From: Euryarchaeota archaeon UBA126
GTDB lineage: Archaea; Thermoplasmatota; Poseidoniia; Poseidoniales; Thalassarchaeaceae
Length of the DNA stretch: 10,479 nucleotides
Direction of reading: 5' to 3'
Assembly (NCBI GenBank): GCA_002497025.1
Contig: DAMG01000101.1
Coordinates: forward strand, 1-10,479
This document shows positions 1 through 6,267 of this stretch, one piece after another. Under the pieces are notes generated by a model. The model was given only the letters and a program-made list of their open reading frames with translations. It did not search any database and was not told the origin of the DNA. How positions within the stretch are numbered: position 1 is the first letter of the stretch; every line of letters starts with the position of its first letter. The translations under genes were made by a program, and so were the position numbers.

Positions 1-459
1 ATCACTCTAAAACAGGTGGAGAGGTTAGCTGGCTCTCCTTTCTCTGCTGAAGAAATTTCAGATGTTATGCGTGAATTCGAAGAAGATGACACCCTCATCA
101 AAGGTTTCCTTGTTGATGATATGCACGATGTTTGTTGGGGGCGCCACGATATGTTAGAAAACTCGGATGTATTAACCAAGACTAGAGACCTTGTGATTCC
201 TCCTTCGGACCCATTGATTCACTACTATGGTAGTTTATTGAGAGAGAAGTTTGGCTATGGTTCCGCATATCTTGTATTCCATAGAGAAGAACCTGTAGCG
301 GCATTCAAGGCAAATACGAGAGCTGGTGTAATTCAGATAACTGATTTCGTGGGTGATTCCGATTTAGAAAAGGAAGCACTGAGAGTAATGAAAGAGTTTG
401 CTTGGGAACATGATATGCCGTTGAAAGGAAAGTTATACGAACGACTCAGGAGTCGTTGA
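1..459 (+). CDS. C-terminal part of a winged-helix protein (YcaQ/AlkZ-like or Lhr C-terminal-like), 5' end outside window
   Basis: The reading frame is open from base 1 (codons ATC ACT CTA AAA CAG precede the first possible start, a GTG at 16), so this is most likely the tail of a longer gene rather than a 147-aa protein. The visible part opens with a short helical, winged-helix-like stretch (LAGSPFSAEEISDVMREFEE, then LIKGFLVDD). It continues with a segment carrying SDPLIHYYGSLLREKFG, a beta-rich stretch (SAYLVFHREEPVAAFKANTR, then GVIQITDF) and a final helix. This order resembles the C-terminus of HTH_42 proteins (YcaQ/AlkZ-type DNA glycosylases) and the related tandem winged-helix tail of Lhr helicases. 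The resemblance is from memory of motif layout, without an alignment, and the catalytic part lies outside the window. Its stop lies 27 bp inside the 3' end of the convergent archaeosortase gene. Confidence 0.5.
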   Translation: MTLKQVERLAGSPFSAEEISDVMREFEEDDTLIKGFLVDDMHDVCWGRHDMLENSDVLTKTRDLVIPPSDPLIHYYGSLLREKFGYGSAYLVFHREEPVAAFKANTRAGVIQITDFVGDSDLEKEALRVMKEFAWEHDMPLKGKLYERLRSR

Positions 460-1452
460 GGAACTCGAATCTCCTCTCAATTTTTTAGGTAACAATTGCA
501 TTATGTTACGGTGAAGTTCTGGAAGTAAATCGAATAGGGCTATTGCCAGTAAGAACATTGCGAAGAGACTAGCCGCCTTTGCTGCATAACTATGCGAGAA
601 ATCAAACATATCTAAGCCTAAGAACTGCCAATTTCGGTAACTATCGGTTAACCAAACAATACCGGCATTTCTGAAAGTGTTTAGGATGTGTATTGTTGGT
701 ATCGAAATCAATAATCCCCTAATTCTTCGATTCCAAGATACGTTTTGGAGCGCTACAATTGCTCCTACAAAAATAATCATTGATTGCAGACCTGAGCAAC
801 TTAGGATGAATCCAATATTGACTTCTTCACCGGTTGAATGGTACATTGGGATAAAGAATCCACCATCACCCAAAGGCTGAGTGAGGAGCAACATACTTCC
901 ATCCCAATCACTCAGTGGGATTTCACCACCATCGTGTAAATCTACCATTACTTCACCCATCGTATAGGAGCCCAAACCCACAAATTCTAACATCCATTCG
1001 GCACTATGCGCGGTTAACATGACGAAAGCAATGTTGAGGTATGGGATGCAGTAGACTACGTGATAGGGAATCATCGACCAAGCCACCATACCACGTAACC
1101 AGATCAGAGATTGTCTAGTTTCTTCTTTTAGGAGGTTAATTCTGCTAATTTCTAGCCAGGCTAGAAAAATACCCCCTGGAAGAGCGCCTGCGGTCATTAT
1201 GACAAGCAGAGGGTCCCCAATTTTCACGTAATATTCTGATAGTAGGTAAATGAATAGTCCGAGAAACACCCAACCTGAACCTGCTATTGGTCCTGTCCAA
1301 GCCTCGTTAGATTTCGTAAAAGAGGTAGCCAGAAGACCCATTCCGAGAATACCTATGAGTAATCTGAGTGATTCATCAGAGGTCCCTATTGCCTCCGCAA
1401 TTGCCGCTAAAGCGGCCCCTATGGGCTCCTCCATAGAATCGACTCCAGCCAT
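433..1452 (-). CDS. artA: Archaeosortase (exosortase/archaeosortase family transpeptidase, ArtA-like)
   Basis: This is a 339-aa polytopic membrane protein with about seven hydrophobic segments (near residues 29-45, 56-74, 80-101, 117-146, 214-236, 245-268 and 290-312). It carries the family hallmarks: the putative nucleophile Cys219 in LSCSGLQSM inside a membrane segment, Arg261 in HILNTFRNAGIVW, and His287 in DFSHSYAAKAAS at the third position, which is His or Arg depending on subfamily. Archaeosortases cut C-terminal sorting signals (PGF-CTERM for ArtA) from exported proteins and help attach them to membrane lipid. A long loop (about 148-213), probably extracytoplasmic, precedes the Cys segment. 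Start: ATG at 1452. An in-frame ATG at 1434 (Met7) is a real alternative because a TATA-like element lies about 29 nt upstream of it. The gene is divergent from the sugar-phosphate genes. The family call is firm; the ArtA subfamily and PGF-CTERM specificity are inferred. Confidence 0.86.
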   Translation of the reverse strand: MAGVDSMEEPIGAALAAIAEAIGTSDESLRLLIGILGMGLLATSFTKSNEAWTGPIAGSGWVFLGLFIYLLSEYYVKIGDPLLVIMTAGALPGGIFLAWLEISRINLLKEETRQSLIWLRGMVAWSMIPYHVVYCIPYLNIAFVMLTAHSAEWMLEFVGLGSYTMGEVMVDLHDGGEIPLSDWDGSMLLLTQPLGDGGFFIPMYHSTGEEVNIGFILSCSGLQSMIIFVGAIVALQNVSWNRRIRGLLISIPTIHILNTFRNAGIVWLTDSYRNWQFLGLDMFDFSHSYAAKAASLFAMFLLAIALFDLLPELHRNIMQLLPKKLRGDSSSSTTPESFV

Positions 1453-1457
1453 TAACT

Positions 1458-1467
1458 CGTAAATATG
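1458..1467. promoter_or_regulatory. Candidate shared TATA-like element in the divergent promoter
   Basis: The AT-rich stretch cgtaaatatg sits between the divergent archaeosortase and sugar isomerase genes. Read rightwards, taaatat is centred about 35 nt before the ATG at 1498. Read leftwards, catattta is centred about 29 nt before the in-frame archaeosortase ATG at 1434. Archaeal TATA boxes sit about 26 nt upstream of the transcription start, so one element could serve both directions, giving a short leader on the right and a nearly leaderless transcript on the left. No clear purine-rich BRE flanks it on the plus strand. The call rests on spacing and base composition only. Confidence 0.3.
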
Positions 1468-1497
1468 ATGCCCTCGCCGGTTTGCTTAGGGAGACAC

Positions 1498-2067
1498 ATG
1501 GGCTTCGATTTCGAATCATTCGCTGAAGACTATCTCAGCGATTTGCGAAGAACACTCTCTGAGGTCTCTAAACCCCAAATAGAAGCACTATGGGATGAAT
1601 TGACTGCAGTTGCTGAAAGAGGCGGTAGTATCCACATGATTGGTAATGGTGGAAGTGCCGCAACTCCTTCGCACAGTGCCGGAGATTGGTCTAAGGAACT
1701 AGGTATCCCTACAATCTCTCACACAGACAATATTTCCTCACTCACAGCTTGGGCGAATGATACAGATTACGCGAATGTATTCGCTGGACAATTATCCACT
1801 TTTGCTAAATCTGGTGATCTAGTCATCGCATATTCCGGCTCAGGCAATTCCACTAATGTGCTAAATGGAATTACAGCCGCAAAGAAGGCTGGTTGTAGAA
1901 CGGCTGCAGTTACTGGTAATTACAATGGTGGAGCGGGTGGTGAACTAGCTGGTATGGTTGATGTAGCAATCGTAGTACCGTCGACTTCTATGGAACGCAT
2001 TGAGGATATGCAATTAATCATCAATCACATAGTCAAAGAAGCGACCAAAGCAAATCGTAGGCAGTGA
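1498..2067 (+). CDS. gmhA: SIS-domain sugar-phosphate isomerase, GmhA-like
   Basis: From the ATG at 1498 this is 189 aa, about the length of E. coli GmhA (192 aa), which converts sedoheptulose 7-phosphate to D-glycero-D-manno-heptose 7-phosphate in the cytosol. The SIS fold is shown by IGNGGSAATPSHSAGDW (residues 48-64), SGDLVIAYSGSGNSTNV (105-121) and the late RIEDMQLIINHIV helix. Aligned by eye with E. coli GmhA, catalytic His180 corresponds to His177, while catalytic Glu65 corresponds to Asp63, a conservative change. Other SIS isomerases remain possible. ATGs at 1465 and 1468 would add 11 or 10 residues with no family match and overlap the candidate TATA element. The ATG at 1498 is preceded by a GGGAG-like ribosome-binding site. 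The gene is followed after 4 nt by a GmhB-like phosphatase, which supports a heptose role. Confidence 0.8.
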   Translation: MGFDFESFAEDYLSDLRRTLSEVSKPQIEALWDELTAVAERGGSIHMIGNGGSAATPSHSAGDWSKELGIPTISHTDNISSLTAWANDTDYANVFAGQLSTFAKSGDLVIAYSGSGNSTNVLNGITAAKKAGCRTAAVTGNYNGGAGGELAGMVDVAIVVPSTSMERIEDMQLIINHIVKEATKANRRQ

Positions 2068-2071
2068 TACA

Positions 2072-2713
2072 ATGCTAGCCCCACACCGCGAGTCTGCGGA
2101 ATTAACCGACCCTCTAGAATTAGTTGAATTACCAGGCGGTCAAAACTGGGATGGTAAGATAGCTTATCTCGATCGCGATGGAGTAATTAATGTCGGGAGT
2201 GAAAACTACGTTAACTCTCCAGCAGAAGTAGAATTGTTACCTAATGCGGGACTAGCAATCGGGAATTTGCGAAGAGCAGGATATAGAATCGTAGTAGTGA
2301 CGAATCAATCTCCAATTGGCAGAGGTCACTGGAATTCGGATAATCTGGATGATATTCATTCTGAATTAAGGAATAGATTACTCATTGAAGACCCTGATGC
2401 CCATCTGGATTTGATATTATTTTCACCATATGCTCCTTGGGAAGATGCATGGGCTAGAAAGCCAAATTCAGGGATGCTTGAGGCGGGTAGACAGCTTATC
2501 GAAGCAGCATCAAATAATGTTGATTTCACCTCTATCGAACTTCTATTTGATACCGAATGGATGGAAAGGCCGGATGAGTCAACCTCATTCATGGTGGGTG
2601 ATAGAGGGGTCGATATGGCCGCCGCGGAGAACTTCGGTGTCAGAGGGATTCGTTGTGATCCAAACCTCGGTATCTCAGGGGTTGTCGATTCGATACTGGG
2701 GGGTACCGCGTGA
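2072..2713 (+). CDS. gmhB: HAD-family phosphatase, GmhB/HisB-N-like (heptose 1,7-bisphosphate phosphatase-like)
   Basis: The protein has 213 aa and the complete HAD motif series: LDRDGVIN (Asp34 nucleophile, Asp36 acid/base), VVTNQSPIGRG (Thr77), RKPNSGM (Lys130) and MVGDRGVD (Asp177). This subset matches the GmhB/HisB-N group. GmhB removes the 1-phosphate of heptose bisphosphate before nucleotidyl transfer. Canonical GmhB proteins have a zinc loop with Cys and His residues (CPHxP then CxCRKP). Here the same stretch reads SPYAPWEDAWARKP, so the zinc ligands are missing. An extra segment near 147-170, between motifs III and IV, may take part in the cap. The gene starts 4 nt after the isomerase stop and shares GTGA with the next gene, so all three are likely co-transcribed. 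The exact substrate is inferred from the neighbour. Confidence 0.78.
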   Translation: MLAPHRESAELTDPLELVELPGGQNWDGKIAYLDRDGVINVGSENYVNSPAEVELLPNAGLAIGNLRRAGYRIVVVTNQSPIGRGHWNSDNLDDIHSELRNRLLIEDPDAHLDLILFSPYAPWEDAWARKPNSGMLEAGRQLIEAASNNVDFTSIELLFDTEWMERPDESTSFMVGDRGVDMAAAENFGVRGIRCDPNLGISGVVDSILGGTA

Positions 2714-3984
2714 GCGGTACTGACGTTAAAGGGGTCATCCGGATTGGATTGGATGACACAGACCATATCGATTGTGCTTGCACTACCGAACATTTCCAGC
2801 GTTTGCTTACAAGATTGAATGATTCGATTGTTAGTTTCGAGACTAAAGAAAGAAGGCTTGTGAGACTTTGGCCATTCGCCCCAAACAGAACTAGGGGTAA
2901 TGCTGCTCTGGCAGCAATTTGTTTGGTCAATATTGCCGACCTCAATAATGTAGACTCAATCTGCAGAGAGTTCATGGATGATTTGAATAAAGAAATACAA
3001 GGAACTTATCCTCATACGGGTCAAAAACCATCTCCATGCTTGTTGCTAGCTCTAGATGATTATCCAGAATCGTGGTATTGGGAAGCAGTAAGGGGAGAGG
3101 TGTCGCTTAAAGTTCGCAAAAAGCAAATTCCAGATTCAACAAAAATCTACTCAATTGAACATAATCCAAACGGCGTAGTGGGGGCTTCTTCGGCTATTGC
3201 TTGGAATCCAAATGAACACAACACTTGGGAATTAATCGCTTGGAGAAGTGATGACAAGATCAGCTCGCCAAGAGAAGTATCTTCTCAAGCCATTGAGTCT
3301 ATGTCGGAGAATTTTCCCACTACTTTCGCTAATAGAGATCCGACTACAGGAAGGGGGATGATCATGCCTCGAACTAATTGTCCGGTGCTATATGGCATTA
3401 GAGCGGAGTCATTTGAAGAATTACAATCAGCACACGAGTTTTTGCAGATTCGAGAAGATGTTGAGAAATGTTATTCCTGGGCTATTCATAGAACAAATCA
3501 GATTTCAGATGACCATTTGCTAGGTAGTGAAATAGGAATTGTCTCTTCTTTTCCACTGGAAGTTCAAGGTGGTCATTCTTCTGTTAGTGTCTGGACAGGT
3601 TCTTCCTCAATCACACTTGTTGCTTTTGCCGAAAGTGGAGAGGTTAATGCGTTATTACGTCGATTAAAACCAGGAGATGAGGTTGAATGGATGGGTTTGT
3701 CCTCTCCCTCTTCTGAAGTGCATTTAGAGAGGCTCAGAGTAAACACTTCCTCGCCTAGATTAGGTAAGAGACCCGAGTGTTGTAACAAGACAATGAGAAG
3801 CGCTGGTGTAGGGCAAGGTCTACGGTGTAAAACGTGTGGTCATTCTATTGAAAAGGCGTGGCAAACAAAATTAGAGTCGTTTAATTCACAGCACCAGGGT
3901 TGGGTGGAACCTAATCCCGCTAATAGAAGGCATTTGGCTAAACCCTTGCAAAGAGGTTTACCAACAGAGAACAATCAAACCTGA
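2710..3984 (+). CDS. tiaS: tRNA(Ile2) 2-agmatinylcytidine synthetase TiaS
   Basis: TiaS uses ATP and agmatine to convert C34 of the CAU-anticodon isoleucine tRNA to agmatidine, so that AUA is read as Ile. It is found only in archaea. The 424-aa protein shows the family blocks in order: IGLDDTDHIDCACTTEHF (12-29), LVRLWPFAPNRTRGNAALAA (50-69), NGVVGASSAIAW (154-165), RTNCPVLYGIRAES (221-234), HRTNQISDDHL (260-270) and GGHSSVSVW (287-295, OB-fold region), then a C-terminal zinc-ribbon-like region. The ribbon is odd: its first knuckle is two adjacent cysteines (Cys357-Cys358) instead of CxxC, whereas the second (Cys373, Cys376) is normal. The GTG start overlaps the previous stop by 4 nt, indicating translational coupling. 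No other start would keep the N-terminal block with such spacing. Confidence 0.95.
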   Translation: MSGTDVKGVIRIGLDDTDHIDCACTTEHFQRLLTRLNDSIVSFETKERRLVRLWPFAPNRTRGNAALAAICLVNIADLNNVDSICREFMDDLNKEIQGTYPHTGQKPSPCLLLALDDYPESWYWEAVRGEVSLKVRKKQIPDSTKIYSIEHNPNGVVGASSAIAWNPNEHNTWELIAWRSDDKISSPREVSSQAIESMSENFPTTFANRDPTTGRGMIMPRTNCPVLYGIRAESFEELQSAHEFLQIREDVEKCYSWAIHRTNQISDDHLLGSEIGIVSSFPLEVQGGHSSVSVWTGSSSITLVAFAESGEVNALLRRLKPGDEVEWMGLSSPSSEVHLERLRVNTSSPRLGKRPECCNKTMRSAGVGQGLRCKTCGHSIEKAWQTKLESFNSQHQGWVEPNPANRRHLAKPLQRGLPTENNQT

Positions 3985-4002
3985 GGGTTACTTCCGAAAT
4001 AT

Positions 4003-4227
4003 GTGGCCGATACCCAAAATATTCTAGCAATGGTATTATCCATCACTGCTGGATTGATGATTTGGTACATCTTGCGTTTTCGTCAAAACCGTAGAATGAA
4101 TAATTTAGAAGATTTAGAAGAATATTCTGGTATGGCTAAAAATCCTGAGAATCTAATGAATCCCGACGACGAAGCACTTGATGAATTAGATCGTTTACTT
4201 TCAAAAGAGTTTGATTCCGATGAATGA
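4003..4227 (+). CDS. Small single-pass membrane protein with acidic tail, unknown function
   Basis: I do not recognise this 74-aa protein. It has one hydrophobic helix (residues 7-24, ILAMVLSITAGLMIWYIL) followed at once by basic residues (RFRQNRRM). The positive-inside rule therefore predicts an outside N-terminus and a cytoplasmic C-terminus. The tail (33-74) is strongly acidic and probably helical, ending LDELDRLLSKEFDSDE. There is no cleavable signal site or cysteine. It begins with GTG 18 nt after the tiaS stop and is probably the last gene of that operon. A short out-of-frame ATG at 4001 overlaps the start but ends after 8 codons. Composition and coding phase look genuine, but short genes are uncertain. 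Confidence 0.6.
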   Translation: MADTQNILAMVLSITAGLMIWYILRFRQNRRMNNLEDLEEYSGMAKNPENLMNPDDEALDELDRLLSKEFDSDE

Positions 4228-4228
4228 T

Positions 4229-4798
4229 TTAATCAGGAATGAAACCAGATTCTTCCAACAATAATCTGGTTTGAATCTCGCCATCAATTATTCTGCGATG
4301 ATTCCTAAATCCTTCTTGTCTCAATAACCAAACTTGTCTAACACCGGATAACTGAGACCCCCTACTCTTCCATTTTTCGCCGTCTCCTGATGGTGATTCA
4401 TACGCCTTAGATGTAATGATCAGTCTCGTATTTCCGGCTGAAGAAATTATACTTCTAACCGCTTGTAAATCGTTTGCTGGTGCCCGACCAGAAGACGGGC
4501 ACCAATCATCTATTACTATCAAGTCCGCATCAGTTAATCTATTAATTAGGGGTTTCAAAGCAGTGGTCCGAGCAAGCAAATTTTCTCCAAATTCTACAAT
4601 AAATAATCTCTCTAATTGATTTTCATTCAGTTCTGCCAATATCGCTTTAGTTCTTTCAGAGTTGAGAGGGGTGCGTCCTAACCAGACTACTCTTGAATTG
4701 GATTGTAAAACCTTGGCGGCGAGACTTAAGCATAGGCTAGTCCCACCAATTCCTTCTTCAACAGAAATATGAACTGGTCCTGATTCGAGGTCGAGCAT
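4229..4798 (-). CDS. RecA/RadB-like P-loop-fold protein with degenerate Walker A
   Basis: This is a 189-aa protein from the ATG at 4798. A TTG at 4813 would add five residues (MQLPI), with no ribosome-binding site favouring it. The fold looks like a single RecA/KaiC-type domain. It has a Walker A position at residues 13-21 (VEEGIGGTS) followed by the helix LCLSLAAKVL, a following strand RVVWLG (36-41), a Walker B strand ADLIVIDDWCP (91-101), and a later strand NTRLIITSKA (123-132) like the RecA motif-3 region. The Walker A lysine is replaced by Gly19 and the first glycine by Val13, so normal ATP hydrolysis is unlikely. It lies downstream of purB and ends 1 bp from the convergent small membrane gene. 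It could be a RadB- or KaiC-like pseudo-ATPase subunit; the function is unknown. Confidence 0.65.
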   Translation of the reverse strand: MLDLESGPVHISVEEGIGGTSLCLSLAAKVLQSNSRVVWLGRTPLNSERTKAILAELNENQLERLFIVEFGENLLARTTALKPLINRLTDADLIVIDDWCPSSGRAPANDLQAVRSIISSAGNTRLIITSKAYESPSGDGEKWKSRGSQLSGVRQVWLLRQEGFRNHRRIIDGEIQTRLLLEESGFIPD

Positions 4799-4835
4799 TA
4801 TTGGTAATTGCAAAACTCAGGGTGGATGAGCATTA

Positions 4836-6188
4836 CTATTGGTTAACCATTGCCCTTGCTAACTTGATTGCCTCATCTACAATCTCGCCACTTACTCCAA
4901 GGTGGCTCGAGGGGTCGAATAGTTCGTCTAATTCTTCAGGGGAAAATGCGTTAGTCACGGCATCGTCTTCTCCGCAAATCTCCCTAAGGTGACGATTTTC
5001 TGCGACAGCTACCATTGAGGCGGCTCGTAGAATTTCATGTGCTTGATCTCTATGGATTCCTTCGTCTACTAATGCTAGCATAATTTTCTCAGCCATAACT
5101 AATCCATTCTGAGATTCTATATTTGCCAACATTCTTTCTACGTCAACTACGCATTTCCCCATCACTTTGTCTGATTTGGCTAAAATATCGTCTAACAGTA
5201 TCATTGCGTGCGACAGAGTAAAACGCTCACTTGAAGAATTAGCTAAATCTCTCTCGTGCCACAATAAAGCATTCTCATACGAGGGGATAATCATAGAACG
5301 AACGATACGAGCTAATCCCGAGGCATTCTCGGCTGTAATGGGGTTCCTTTTGTGTGCCATTGTGGAAGAACCTACCTGCTTTTCCACGTCGAACCATTCA
5401 CCTACTTCGGCTATTTCAGATCGTTGTAGATTCCTTACTTCCTGGAGTAGCTTTTCTACCGATGCTGCGACATTTGCCATCCAACCAACCCACTCAATGT
5501 AGCGATCTCTTCCAACAACTTGGGTTGTTGCTACAGGGACTGTTAATCCAAGATGTTCAAGAATTAGTTGCTGTAATTCCTTTGCATTCTTACCTTGTGC
5601 TGCTCCTGTTCCAACTGCTCCAAGGAATTTTCCTGTAATGGCCCTGGATTCCAATTCATCTAATCTTATCAGATGCCTTCGAAATTCATCGACAAAAACT
5701 GCTATTTTAAGCCCGAATGTAATTGGCACAGCTGCTTGCCCATGAGTTCTACCAAGCATTACAGTGTCTCTTTCTCTTTCTGCTAAATCGCATAGGGTGG
5801 TTAACAGTGTCATCAAACTCTGTCGCTGTAATCTGATTGAGTCACGAATTTGTAGAGCGACCGCGGAATCAACAATATCATTACTAGTAGCTCCCAAATG
5901 AATGCACCAAGCCGCTTCTCCTGCCTTTTCTGCCATAGCCTTTGTTAGGGCCATGATATCGTGCCTAGTTTCTGCTTCAATTTCATCCACTCTATCGGCA
6001 GTGACTATACCAGGATCGGAAATATCTGCAATCATGTCGTAATGTTCAGCAGATACTCGGCCGAGTTGGCAGTGTGCCCACACAAGGGCTCTTTCAACAT
6101 CTAATTGTCTACTGTGTCGGCCTTCCCTAGACCAGATTTCCTTGGCCTCGGGTCGCCCATATCGGTAATCCAGTGGTGAGACGGACAA
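4836..6188 (-). CDS. purB: Adenylosuccinate lyase
   Basis: PurB acts twice in purine synthesis, releasing fumarate from SAICAR and from adenylosuccinate to give AICAR and AMP. The 450-aa length is normal for the fumarase/aspartase superfamily. Visible motifs are SPLDYRYGRPEAKEIWS at the N-terminus, the TRHDIMAL block (His76), HLGATSNDIVDSA (97-109), MLGRTHGQAAVPITFG (144-159, with His149 at the expected catalytic position) and the flexible signature loop GSSTMAHKRNP (273-283; Ser274/Ser275 at the catalytic serine position). The C-terminal part, LFDPSSHLGVSGEIVDEA, is typical of the family. The start is TTG at 6188: an in-frame TAG lies about 30 nt upstream, no ATG or GTG lies between, and a GGGG stretch sits about 7 nt before it. 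It lies 78 nt downstream of dph6 in the same direction. Confidence 0.97.
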   Translation of the reverse strand: MSVSPLDYRYGRPEAKEIWSREGRHSRQLDVERALVWAHCQLGRVSAEHYDMIADISDPGIVTADRVDEIEAETRHDIMALTKAMAEKAGEAAWCIHLGATSNDIVDSAVALQIRDSIRLQRQSLMTLLTTLCDLAERERDTVMLGRTHGQAAVPITFGLKIAVFVDEFRRHLIRLDELESRAITGKFLGAVGTGAAQGKNAKELQQLILEHLGLTVPVATTQVVGRDRYIEWVGWMANVAASVEKLLQEVRNLQRSEIAEVGEWFDVEKQVGSSTMAHKRNPITAENASGLARIVRSMIIPSYENALLWHERDLANSSSERFTLSHAMILLDDILAKSDKVMGKCVVDVERMLANIESQNGLVMAEKIMLALVDEGIHRDQAHEILRAASMVAVAENRHLREICGEDDAVTNAFSPEELDELFDPSSHLGVSGEIVDEAIKLARAMVNQ

Positions 6189-6243
6189 GGTATTCCCCGT
6201 ATAGCGGCGACTTGACTACCCCCCTTGAGGCTAGCGGATGTAG

Positions 6244-6267
6244 TAATTCATCATTTAATCCATCATT
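6244..6267 (-). repeat. 12-nt tandem direct repeat between dph6 and purB
   Basis: On the minus strand, starting inside the dph6 stop codon, aatgatggatta is followed directly by aatgatgaatta, giving two 12-nt units with 11 of 12 bases identical. It lies at the start of the 78-nt spacer before purB. It may be chance in AT-rich spacer DNA, a slippage product, or part of a promoter for purB. No further copies were noticed elsewhere in the window. Confidence 0.5.

Noticed and set aside
677..880. 67-aa plus-strand ORF inside the archaeosortase gene
   Set aside because: It lies opposite a strongly supported membrane protein gene and shows no family motif; it is an antisense shadow.
1465..1497. Longer isomerase start at ATG 1465 or 1468
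   Set aside because: The added residues match nothing in the SIS family and would overlap the candidate TATA element; ATG 1498 has a better ribosome-binding site.
2356..2975. Minus-strand ORFs of 145 and 111 aa across the gmhB-tiaS junction
   Set aside because: They lie opposite clear HAD and TiaS motifs and are Ser/Leu-rich in the way antisense shadows are.
5167..5638. Plus-strand ORFs of 111 and 94 aa within purB
   Set aside because: purB is complete with all signature motifs on the other strand; these are antisense frames.
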